A stretch of 64,000 bases of DNA from Pirellulimonas nuda (GTDB taxonomy: Bacteria; Planctomycetota; Planctomycetia; Pirellulales; Lacipirellulaceae). The notes below the pieces were generated by a model. It was given only the letters and a program-made list of their open reading frames with translations. It ran no database searches and had not been told where the DNA came from. Location: NCBI RefSeq assembly GCF_007750855.1, contig NZ_CP036291.1:1550001-1614000 (forward strand), given 5' to 3'. This document shows positions 45,021-53,300 of this stretch, piece by piece. The translations under genes and the position numbers were made by a program. How positions within the stretch are numbered: the first letter of the stretch is position 1; every line of letters begins with the position of its first letter.

Positions 45021-47054
45021 ATGAAGTTGTGTTTTCCCTCCGCCACTCTGGCGGTTGTTGCGTGGATATCGTTTTGCGCGACCAGTACCGCCGCGGCCCC
45101 CGCAGAACTGGTCCGCGGCCCTTACCTACAGATGGCGACGCCGGACTCGATGGTCGTGGTCTGGCGGACGCGTGGGCCTTCGGCCCCGAGCGTGCGGTTC
45201 GGCGACTCGCCCGAGACGCTGTCTCACGCGGTCGAAGGGGAAGCGATCACCCGGCGGGCCTCGGTGGGCGTGGACGGCGAGTTCGCATCGCGGCTCTACC
45301 GTGAGCCGGCCAAGGCCGCGGCCCGCCGCGACCGGCGTGACCCGTCTCCCTCGACGCCCCCCGGGCTCTGCCAGTACGAGGTGCGGCTCACGGGACTCAA
45401 GCCGGGCACGCGCTACTACTACGCGGTGTACGACGGCGACCGCAGGCTCGCCGGCGGCGACCCGGAGCACACCTTCACGACTTCGCCGCCGCCCGGTTCG
45501 GACACCGACCTGCGGGTGTGGGTGGTGGGAGATTCGGGCACCGGCGGTTCCGACCAACGCCGCGTCTACAAGGCGATGCAAGGCCACGTCCGCGAGACGG
45601 GCCGGCCGCTCGACCTCTATCTGCACCTGGGCGACATGGCCTACGGCGACGGCACCGACCCAGAGTTTCAAAAGAAGTTCTTCGACGTCTACCAGCCGAC
45701 GCTGCGGCAAATGGTCTGCTGGCCGACGATGGGCAACCACGAGGGTCACACCTCGCGCGGCGCCCGTCAGTTCGGCCCCTACTACGACGCGTACGTGGCG
45801 CCGACCGCCGCCGAGGCCGGGGGCGTGGCGTCCGGCACCGAGGCCTACTACGCGTTTGACATCGCGGGGGTGCACTTCATCTGCCTCGACTCGCACGACC
45901 TCGACCGCACGCCGGGCGGCGCGATGGCCCGCTGGCTGCAGGCCGACCTGGACGAGGCGCGGGCCGAGTGGCTGATCGCGTTCTGGCACCACCCGCCGTA
46001 TACCAAGGGCTCGCACGACAGCGACACCGAGGGGGAGCTGATCGAGATGCGGACGCACATCATGCCGATCCTGGAGTCGGCTGGGGTCGACCTGGTGCTG
46101 GCGGGGCACTCGCACATCTACGAGCGGAGCATGCTGATCGACGGGGCGTACGCGACGCCAACGGTGGCCGAGGGGGTGGTGCTGGACGACGGCGACGGCG
46201 ACCCCGACGGCGACGGCCCCTACCGCAAGAGCGCCGGGCTGCACCCCAACGAGGGGACCGTGGCGGTCGTCAGCGGCCACGGGGGCGCCGGCGTCGGCCG
46301 CAAGGGGACGATGCCCATCATGCGGCAGATCATTGTCGAGAACGGGTCGCTGCTGCTGGACATCAAGGGCGACGAGCTGACCGGCACGATGATCAACAAA
46401 GCGGGGGAGACAAGCGACCGGTTCCGCATCGTCAAACGCGGCCAGGTGCAGCAGGTCCGGGTCGAAGACCCCTGGCGCCCCTCGGACGACCCCTCGCAGT
46501 ACACCGAGTTCTATGTCGCCTGGGACGGCGCCGCGCGCGGCGAGCCGACCGCGGGCTGGGACGTTACCCCGGCGACGGCCGACGCGGTCCGGGTCGAAGA
46601 AAAGTCGGGCAAGTACCGGCAGGCCCGCTTCCAGGCCGCCGACGCCCCGCTGACCGCGATCGCGCAGCGCTTCAGCGGCCCTGTGAGCCATATCGAGGTG
46701 CAGGTGCGGGCGCCTGCCGATCAAGAGGAGGCCGTTGGGGTCGTGCTCGGCTACCAGGGCCCAGACGACTACTTCGTGTACCGGCTCCACCCGGCCGAGA
46801 AGGCCGCGTCGTTGTCTCGGCGCCAGGGGGGCGTCGAACGAGAGCTCACCCGCAAAGCCGTCGAGGCCGACTTCAGCAAGATGGTGAAGATCTCGCTGGA
46901 ACCCGTGGCGGACATCCTTGAGGTGCAGCTCAACGGCGCGCAGGAGTACACGATCAACCTCGACGCGCCGCTCCCCCCGGGAGCGGTTGGGCTGCGGGTC
47001 GAGGCGGGCGGGAGCGCAGACTTTGCGGGGATCGGCATCGAGCCAAAGCAATGA
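45021..47054 (+). CDS. Secreted purple-acid-phosphatase-like metallophosphoesterase
   Basis: A 677-aa exported protein. Signal peptide followed by a fibronectin-III-like purple acid phosphatase N-terminal domain (VRGPYLQMATPDSMVVVWRT, then LKPGTRYYYAVYDGDR). The calcineurin-like phosphoesterase domain shows all metal-binding blocks: VVGDSGTGGSDQ, LHLGDMAYGDGTD, PTMGNHEGHTSRG, AFWHHPPYTKGSH and LAGHSHIYERSM. The last 200 residues form a beta-sandwich of the LamG or concanavalin type (HIEVQVRAPADQEEAVGVVL). A GGGATCCC-type site precedes the ATG. A TPR gene overlaps the end. Confidence 0.9.
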   Translation: MKLCFPSATLAVVAWISFCATSTAAAPAELVRGPYLQMATPDSMVVVWRTRGPSAPSVRFGDSPETLSHAVEGEAITRRASVGVDGEFASRLYREPAKAAARRDRRDPSPSTPPGLCQYEVRLTGLKPGTRYYYAVYDGDRRLAGGDPEHTFTTSPPPGSDTDLRVWVVGDSGTGGSDQRRVYKAMQGHVRETGRPLDLYLHLGDMAYGDGTDPEFQKKFFDVYQPTLRQMVCWPTMGNHEGHTSRGARQFGPYYDAYVAPTAAEAGGVASGTEAYYAFDIAGVHFICLDSHDLDRTPGGAMARWLQADLDEARAEWLIAFWHHPPYTKGSHDSDTEGELIEMRTHIMPILESAGVDLVLAGHSHIYERSMLIDGAYATPTVAEGVVLDDGDGDPDGDGPYRKSAGLHPNEGTVAVVSGHGGAGVGRKGTMPIMRQIIVENGSLLLDIKGDELTGTMINKAGETSDRFRIVKRGQVQQVRVEDPWRPSDDPSQYTEFYVAWDGAARGEPTAGWDVTPATADAVRVEEKSGKYRQARFQAADAPLTAIAQRFSGPVSHIEVQVRAPADQEEAVGVVLGYQGPDDYFVYRLHPAEKAASLSRRQGGVERELTRKAVEADFSKMVKISLEPVADILEVQLNGAQEYTINLDAPLPPGAVGLRVEAGGSADFAGIGIEPKQ

Positions 47055-47947
47055 GCCCCCGCCGCAACATGCTGCCTCGGATCGCGGCGCTAGCGCTGCT
47101 CGCGGGCGCCGCGCTCCCGTCCGCGCATGCGCACCCGCCGGTAGAGCACGTGATCGAGGCGCTCACGCGCCGCATCGCCGAGGGGGAGCCGGCGGCCGAG
47201 CTGCTCGTCCGGCGCGGCGACGAGCGTCGCGGGCTGCGCCGCAACGGCCAGGCGGCGGACGACTATGCGGCTGCGTTGCGGATCGACCCCCGGCTAGGCG
47301 GCGCGTGGCTGGGCCTGGCCCGGGTCCGGTTGGCCCAGGGCCGCTACGCCGAGGCCCGTTCCGCGGCCGAGCAGGGCGTCGCCGCGCAAGCGGGCGTCGG
47401 CCGGCAGGCCCAGGACCCTGAACAGGTCGCGGACGCCGCGGCGCCCTTCTACGCAACCATCGCCCAGGCCTACGAGGCCCAGCACAAATTCGAGCAAGCG
47501 ACCGACGCCTGGCGCCGGGCGTTGGGGTCCGCTAACCCAGAGATCGATTGGCGGCTGGGCCTGGCGCGCTCGCTCCAGAACGCCGGCAGGCCGGAGGAAG
47601 CGCGCGACGCGTTGGCCGCCGACATGCAGCAGAACCCCAGCGTGGTGTTGCAGCGCGCGTGGGTCGCGGCGCTGATCGAGTGCGGAGACCTGTCCGAAGC
47701 GAGCGCGCAGGTCGAGGCGGGCCTCGCCCGGTCGAGGTGGCGCGGCTCGTGGCTGCTGCTGCGGGCGCAGATCGCGGCCCGCGCCGGGTTGCCGCAAGAG
47801 GCGCGGCGCGACGCGCAAGCGGTGATCGACGAGATCGACGCGCGCACGCGGCCCGGCGTCAGCAACCCGTTGCTGGAGGAAGACCGCGCCGCGGCGGAGC
47901 GCCTGCTGAGGCAGGCCGGCGGCGGACCCGATGGCCCGTCGCCGTGA
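47051..47947 (+). CDS. TPR-repeat protein
   Basis: A 298-aa exported protein, start overlapping the phosphatase stop as ATGA. Signal peptide IAALALLAGAALPSAHAHP. Tetratricopeptide-like helices: GLRRNGQAADDYAAALRIDP, YAEARSAAEQGVAAQ and AYEAQHKFEQATDAWRRAL. These repeats mediate protein-protein contacts. Coupling to the phosphatase suggests a shared pathway. Confidence 0.86.
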   Translation: MSPRRNMLPRIAALALLAGAALPSAHAHPPVEHVIEALTRRIAEGEPAAELLVRRGDERRGLRRNGQAADDYAAALRIDPRLGGAWLGLARVRLAQGRYAEARSAAEQGVAAQAGVGRQAQDPEQVADAAAPFYATIAQAYEAQHKFEQATDAWRRALGSANPEIDWRLGLARSLQNAGRPEEARDALAADMQQNPSVVLQRAWVAALIECGDLSEASAQVEAGLARSRWRGSWLLLRAQIAARAGLPQEARRDAQAVIDEIDARTRPGVSNPLLEEDRAAAERLLRQAGGGPDGPSP

Positions 47948-48272
47948 GGGCGGCGCACCGTGGCGGCTCGTTGGCCCGGGTGTAGCGGTAGCGACGGTGC
48001 TGCGGCCGCACGGCGGCCGGTTCTCCGCGCCACGCAGTGCGATCGGCATGATTGCGCGCGTCGCTTCGCCCGATTGCCCGGGCGACATTGCATAAACCCG
48101 AAGAGGGTGCGGGGAATCCGTAAGCTAGATTTGACTACGATCGGAGGGGCGAGAAGACCCCCGGCGTGGAACCAGCAATCGAAACATCACCCGGCCAAAC
48201 GACACCGCGCACCAGACGCGAGACGCGCAGGCCCACTAGCCAGTAGAAAGGGTAGAACCGAGGGAGCAGCGG
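47948..48272. other. Intergenic region before the HPt gene
   Basis: 325 nt; no gene, terminator or clear promoter was recognised. Confidence 0.5.
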
Positions 48273-48644
48273 ATGGACTCACAAGATCTGCAGAGGCTGT
48301 CCGACGTCATCGACGTCGACGACCTGATGCGTCGGTGTCTCGGCAACATCGATTTCGCGAGCCGGATCTTGGGCCTCCTTACCGGGAGGTGCGAGGCCGA
48401 CCTCGTAGAACTAGAACACGCCATCGAGAACGCCGACGTTCAGCGGATCGGATCCGTCGCCCACCGGCTCAAGGGGGCGACCGCCAGCGGGGCGGCCCAC
48501 CGCGTGAGCCGCAAGGCAGACGAACTGTGCCGCGCCGCGGCGACGGAGTCCCAGGAGGCGGTGTCACGCATATTTACCGAGCTCCGTGACGAATGGGGCC
48601 TGCTGGCCGATTCGCTCGCCGCACCCGCAGCGCTTTCGGTCTAG
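48273..48644 (+). CDS. Histidine-containing phosphotransfer (HPt) protein
   Basis: A 123-aa single HPt domain. The phospho-accepting His is in VAHRLKGATASGAAH; the surrounding helix and CEADLVELEHAIENAD pattern are typical. HPt proteins shuttle phosphate between receiver domains. It lies 107 nt upstream of the REC/HD-GYP gene, and a large hybrid histidine kinase ending in a receiver lies 4.6 kb further on, so a phosphorelay is plausible. Confidence 0.9.
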   Translation: MDSQDLQRLSDVIDVDDLMRRCLGNIDFASRILGLLTGRCEADLVELEHAIENADVQRIGSVAHRLKGATASGAAHRVSRKADELCRAAATESQEAVSRIFTELRDEWGLLADSLAAPAALSV

Positions 48645-48751
48645 CCGAGAAGCAAAGCCGCCAAACAGCCGCGGCCACACCCGCCCGCCAGACCCGGGGG
48701 CGTAACGAACCGACACCTGCGGCCAACGAGACCACGATAGGAAGCTAACTG

Positions 48752-49813
48752 ATGCGTGTGCTGGTCGTAGAAGACGACGTCGTCTCCCTGGAGATGCTCG
48801 AGAACTGCCTGCTCCACTTCGGCTACGAGGTGGACTGCGCCCGCGACGGCGCCGAAGGGTACGAGATGATCCGCACGGGGCGGTACTCCATCGTCATCTC
48901 CGACTGGGACATGCCCGGGATGCAGGGGGACGAGCTGTGCCGCAGGGTCCGCGAGTGCCACCGCAGCGGCTACGTCTTCTTTGTGCTGCTGACCTCCCAC
49001 AGCGACATGAAGCACATCGTGGCGGGCCTGCAAGCCGGCGCCGACGACTTCCTGGTGAAGCCGTTCCGGCCCGACGAGCTCCAGGTGCGGCTACGCACCG
49101 GCGAGCGGCTGCTTTCCTTGCAGAGCCGCGACGTGATGCTGTTCACGCTGGCGAAGCTGACCGAGTCTCGTGACAACGAGACCGGCCTGCACCTCGAACG
49201 GATGCGCGAGTACAGCCGGATCCTGGCGGACGAGCTCTCCCGCTGGCCGAAGTACTGCGGCGAGGTTGACGGCGACTACGTGCAACTGATCTACCTTACC
49301 AGCCCGCTGCACGACATCGGCAAGGTAGGGGTGCCGGACAGCGTGCTGCTGAAGCCCGGCAAGCTCACCAAGGAAGAGTTCGACCTGATGAAGGGGCACA
49401 CCACGCTGGGGGGGCAAACCCTCGCCGCCGTGGCCGAGGCCCACCCGAAGGAGCAGTACCTGGCGATGGCCCGCGACATCGCGATGACCCACCACGAGCG
49501 GTTCGACGGCACGGGGTACCCGCTCGGGCTGAGCGGGAAAAACATCCCGCTGTGCGGCCGCATCACGGCGCTGGCCGATGTGTACGACGCCCTCACCACG
49601 GTCCGCGTCTACAAGCCAAAGTTCAGCCACGAGAAGACCCGAGAGATCATCCTCGAGGGCCGTGGGTCCCACTTCGACCCAGACATCGTCCAGGCCTTCC
49701 TGCACCGCGAGGAAGAGTTTATCCGCGTGGCCGATGCGCTCGACGCCGCTCCGGCAATGGCCCAGTTGACGAAGCTCCAGTTCCCGTGCCCCCAGCCGGA
49801 ACAGCTTGTCTAA
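48752..49813 (+). CDS. Response regulator with HD-GYP output domain
   Basis: A 353-aa protein. An N-terminal receiver domain (about 1-120) with acidic pocket VLVVEDDVV, phospho-acceptor Asp in IVISDWDMPGMQGDEL and conserved Lys in FLVKPFRPDELQ. The C-terminal HD-GYP domain shows HDIGKVGVPDSVLLKPGKLT and ITHHERFDGTGYPLGLSG-like sequence (HHERFDGTGYPLGLSGK). HD-GYP domains break down cyclic-di-GMP, so phosphorylation probably lowers this second messenger. AGGAAG precedes the ATG. Confidence 0.95.
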   Translation: MRVLVVEDDVVSLEMLENCLLHFGYEVDCARDGAEGYEMIRTGRYSIVISDWDMPGMQGDELCRRVRECHRSGYVFFVLLTSHSDMKHIVAGLQAGADDFLVKPFRPDELQVRLRTGERLLSLQSRDVMLFTLAKLTESRDNETGLHLERMREYSRILADELSRWPKYCGEVDGDYVQLIYLTSPLHDIGKVGVPDSVLLKPGKLTKEEFDLMKGHTTLGGQTLAAVAEAHPKEQYLAMARDIAMTHHERFDGTGYPLGLSGKNIPLCGRITALADVYDALTTVRVYKPKFSHEKTREIILEGRGSHFDPDIVQAFLHREEEFIRVADALDAAPAMAQLTKLQFPCPQPEQLV

Positions 49814-49958
49814 CCGGACTATCCGGAACAGCCGTGGCGTCCGGACGCCCGAGGCGTGGGGTTCGGTTCACGACCGGGCTGGTGGTTCGACGATGCGCCC
49901 CTAAGTGCGGGCCGCAATAGGCCGGCAAGGGCCGGAACTCCGTCGGGAAAGGATTCCT

Positions 49959-51260
49959 ATGATTCGGGCAAGAAGTCTGGGCCGGCGGGCGTTGGCCGCG
50001 GCGGCGTGGCTGTGCGTCGGCGGCGCCGTTCTGGCCGACGGGGTGATCCTCAACGGGGTGTCCCCCTACACGATCGGCCGCGGCGGGACCAACCTAGCGT
50101 TCGCCGACAACGGCTCGATGCTGTTCGACAACCCGGCCGCGATGGGGTTCATGGACGGTCAGTCGATGCTGCAGATCGGCGCCACGGCCCTCTACACGGA
50201 GTTCAAGTACTCCGACCTCGAGAACGACAAGCGGGCCCAGCACCAGGTCTACCCGCTCCCCGAGATCTCCTACATCCACAAGCACTCCGACGAGTGGGCG
50301 TGCGGCATCGGCGTGTTCTCGCCCGCGGGGTTCGGCGCCATCTACAACCTCGACGGGCAGGGGGCCTTCCCCGGTCCGCAGCGGTACAAGTCGTTCGGGT
50401 CGCTCACCAAGCTCGTCTTTGGCGGGTCGTACTCGCCCGGTGAGAACGTGTCGTTCGGCGCCACGATCGGCCCGGGTCTGTCGTTTGTCGATCTGCGCGG
50501 GCCTTACACGCTGCAGGGGCCGTCGCCCTACGCGGGGCTGCCGACGCTGCTCGACCTGAGCGTCGATGGCGTGGGCCTCGGCTGGTCGGCCGGCGTCAGC
50601 GTGCAGTTGACGGAGACGACCACCTTCGGCGCCGCGTTCCAGAGCCAGGTGAGCATCGACGCCACCGGCACCGCGGACGTGGTGACGCCGATCGGCTCGA
50701 CCCGTTACCACGCCGACGCGGACATCGCCTGGCCGCGCTCGGCCGGCGCGGGGCTCCGGCAGCAGATCGGCCAGCGGCACGTGCTGGCCTGCGACGTGAT
50801 CTGGTACGACTGGTCGAGCGCGTTCGACACGTTCGACATCAGCCTCCACTCTTCCACCAACCCCGGGCTGCCGCCGCTGGTTGAGCATTTCCCGCTGCAC
50901 TGGAGCGACACCCTCTCAACACGCGTCGGCTACGAGTACCACCGCCCCAACGGCCACGTGGCCCGCTGCGGCTACACCCACCACAACAGCCCGATCCCCG
51001 CGGGGACCATCACGCCGTACATCCCGGCCGCGATGGAGCACGCGTTCAGCGTCGGCTACGGCTGGGACTGGCACTGCTGGCAGGTGAACGCGGCCTATAT
51101 GTTCACCTACGGACAGACGGTCGACACCCCGGCGAGCGACTTCATCGGCGGAGACTTTGACCAAAGCACCAACCGCGACCGCACCCACGCGGCCGGCATC
51201 AGCTTCACCCGACTGTTGGGCCGCAAGCCGTGCGGCTGTTGTGGGTCGATTGTGGAGTAG
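49959..51260 (+). CDS. OmpP1/FadL-family outer-membrane protein
   Basis: A 433-aa exported beta-barrel. After a signal peptide (ALAAAAWLCVGGAVLADG) the FadL-type plug region appears: IGRGGTNLAFADNGSMLFDN then PAAMGFMDG, where the NPAA pattern is diagnostic. The rest has alternating strands ending in WQVNAAYMFTYGQTVD and a Cys-rich tip (KPCGCCGS). Family members carry long-chain fatty acids or other hydrophobic compounds across the outer membrane. The ATG at 49959 follows AAAGGA. Confidence 0.88.
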   Translation: MIRARSLGRRALAAAAWLCVGGAVLADGVILNGVSPYTIGRGGTNLAFADNGSMLFDNPAAMGFMDGQSMLQIGATALYTEFKYSDLENDKRAQHQVYPLPEISYIHKHSDEWACGIGVFSPAGFGAIYNLDGQGAFPGPQRYKSFGSLTKLVFGGSYSPGENVSFGATIGPGLSFVDLRGPYTLQGPSPYAGLPTLLDLSVDGVGLGWSAGVSVQLTETTTFGAAFQSQVSIDATGTADVVTPIGSTRYHADADIAWPRSAGAGLRQQIGQRHVLACDVIWYDWSSAFDTFDISLHSSTNPGLPPLVEHFPLHWSDTLSTRVGYEYHRPNGHVARCGYTHHNSPIPAGTITPYIPAAMEHAFSVGYGWDWHCWQVNAAYMFTYGQTVDTPASDFIGGDFDQSTNRDRTHAAGISFTRLLGRKPCGCCGSIVE

Positions 51261-51323
51261 CGCCAAGACTCACCACAGAGTCGCAGCGGCCACACAGTCC
51301 AACGGAGAAGACCGCTGTCACGC

Positions 51324-52877
51324 CTACGACTGGCCGGCCAGCGCCGAATCGATCGCCGTGAAGCCGTTCTTGGCGCCATTGCGGGCGCCCTCGAAGCCGA
51401 CGTGCGGCGCCGGGTTCCGCGCTGGGCCGTCGACGCGGGTCGGCCGGAACGTCTGCGGGACGTCGCGGTGATGCAGCGGGGCGCTGGCGGCCACGCAGAA
51501 GCGGTAGATGGAGTAGACCGGGTCACCCGCGTCCTGGAAGTACGCCTCGGAGGAGACAGACTCCAGCCAGCTCAAGCCGTTGTCCAGCAGGAACCGCTGC
51601 GGGTGGTCGGTGCCGAACGTAAACGGCTCGCCAAGGATCTGCATCCCTCGCATGAACTCCCGGACCGAGGGGGGCTGCTGGTCGGCGTTCACGATCGCGT
51701 CGCGTTCCACCAGGTCGAGCCACAGCAGGCTCTCGGGGTGGGCCAGCAGCGGACGGATGCCCGCCAGGATGTCGCGTACTTCGTCTTCCTGGAAGTACAT
51801 GTTCATCCCCTCCCAGATCACCAGCAGCGGCTTGTCGCTCGGAACGATCCCTTCCAGCGTTTTCGCAAGCGGCATGGTCCGCACGTCGATGGGGGTCTCG
51901 ATCCTCTCAACGCCGGGCGGGTTCGCGACGCCCTGCTCGTCGAGACGCTGGCGGCGTTCCCGCAGCGTGGTGGGGAAGTCGAGCTCGTAGAAGGTGGTCC
52001 CCTCGGGCAGCGGCAGGCGGAACGCCCGCATGTCCCAGCCGACCCCCACGTTCACGATGTGCCGCCCGCCCGCCTCGACGAAGTTCTCAACAACCGTGTC
52101 CAGGTGCCGGGTGCGTGCGGCGACCATGCCCCCGAGCTGGGGCGAACGCTGGCAGAACCGCGTGGCCAGGGCCACGCCGTGCTGACCGGCCATGGCCCTG
52201 GCGTAGGGGTCCTCGAACAGCCCCCCCGTCTCCCGTGCGCGAACGCCGGCGATCAGCTCGGCCGAAGAGGTGAGCTTGAGCTCGTACAGCGAGTTCACCC
52301 GTTCTGCGTCGAGCCCCTCGGCGCGGAGCGCGGTTGACTGGCGTGCGAAGTAGGTGGCCGAAGCCTCGGCCACCACGGTTTCGCCGTTGCGGAACTCCAT
52401 CGTGATCGTCTCGATCACCGGCTTGCCGGCCAGGAACCGCTGCTGGACCCGGCGGCGCTTGTCGGCGTCGATCACCGCGGTGACGGTCAGGTCGCCGACG
52501 CTCGGCCTCAGGTATTTTAGCTCGGTCTTGAGCAGCCAGAGCGAGACCGACTCGGGCGAGGTGACCGGGTGGACGCCAACGACCGGCCAGCCCCCGAGCA
52601 GCGAGGCCAGCGCGGTGCCGCCGGTGTAGTCGGCCGACAGCACAAACATCGCGGCCTGGTGCGTGAAGTGCTGGTTGGTGGACTGGGGGTTGAGCGGCAT
52701 GGTCGACGAGGCCTGGCCGAACTCGATCGAAGTCACTCGCCAGTCAACAAAGTCCAACACGGGGACCTGCTCACGTAGCAGCGAGGTCACCACATCCGGC
52801 GACATGCGGAACAGCTTGTCTTGCTCCCAACCGACATGAAACAGGGGAGCATCGTTCGCGGGGTCCATTCGGAACAT
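51324..52877 (-). CDS. Hotdog-fold (DUF4442-like) domain fused to a SAM methyltransferase
   Basis: A 517-aa two-domain protein. Residues about 20-155 resemble a DUF4442/thioesterase hotdog fold: NPQSTNQHFTHQAAMFVLSA and DYTGGTALASLL. The C-terminal domain (about 190-470) is a leucine-carboxyl-methyltransferase-like enzyme: ARTRHLDTVVENFVEAGGRH, then IVNVGVGWDMRAFRLPLPEG and FYELDFPTTLRERRQRL, plus VIWEGMNMYFQEDEVRDILA. The fold predicts O-methylation of a small acid or lipid. The fusion suggests an acyl-linked substrate, but this is inference. It is divergent from the giant kinase gene. Confidence 0.85.
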   Translation of the reverse strand: MFRMDPANDAPLFHVGWEQDKLFRMSPDVVTSLLREQVPVLDFVDWRVTSIEFGQASSTMPLNPQSTNQHFTHQAAMFVLSADYTGGTALASLLGGWPVVGVHPVTSPESVSLWLLKTELKYLRPSVGDLTVTAVIDADKRRRVQQRFLAGKPVIETITMEFRNGETVVAEASATYFARQSTALRAEGLDAERVNSLYELKLTSSAELIAGVRARETGGLFEDPYARAMAGQHGVALATRFCQRSPQLGGMVAARTRHLDTVVENFVEAGGRHIVNVGVGWDMRAFRLPLPEGTTFYELDFPTTLRERRQRLDEQGVANPPGVERIETPIDVRTMPLAKTLEGIVPSDKPLLVIWEGMNMYFQEDEVRDILAGIRPLLAHPESLLWLDLVERDAIVNADQQPPSVREFMRGMQILGEPFTFGTDHPQRFLLDNGLSWLESVSSEAYFQDAGDPVYSIYRFCVAASAPLHHRDVPQTFRPTRVDGPARNPAPHVGFEGARNGAKNGFTAIDSALAGQS

Positions 52878-53300
52878 GTGAGGGTCGCGCTCCTTGGCCG
52901 TAGCCTGCTGTGTAGTGGTTCTCGTCGAGCCGACGCCGGGGGAAGAAAATTCGTCGCGGACCCTCCCGCTCGCGACTCCTCCGCGTCTGTCGTTGGCTCG
53001 ATTGCGGCGCGGATGTGAGATCCACGCGCTGCTTCGGCAAGGTAGACATATTTCAAGCCGCTACAACAAGAAAATAAGGAGTTCACGGCCCACCGCATCG
53101 GCTTAGGCCGGACAATTCGACAAACCTTACCCCAGCCGAACGGGCAATGGCGCAATCGTTAAAAGCTACACTTGCGCGTTCCCGTGAGCGTCCCGCTTCC
53201 TTCGTCAATGCTCGTGCGACGTAGGGTTGGTGAAAGCCCGAGATGACGCCGCAGGAAGTGTTGAACCCATCAAGCTCCGCCCGACGTGGCGGCGGTGTGA
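52878..53300. other. Divergent intergenic region
   Basis: 423 nt between the methyltransferase fusion (minus) and the giant kinase gene (plus). It must hold both promoters. No credible gene or clear -35/-10 pair was identified; its AT-richer part lies around 53045-53090. Confidence 0.5.

Noticed and set aside
45126..47051. Minus-strand frame of 641 codons opposite the phosphatase gene
   Set aside because: Arg/Val/His-rich antisense shadow of a clearly conserved gene.
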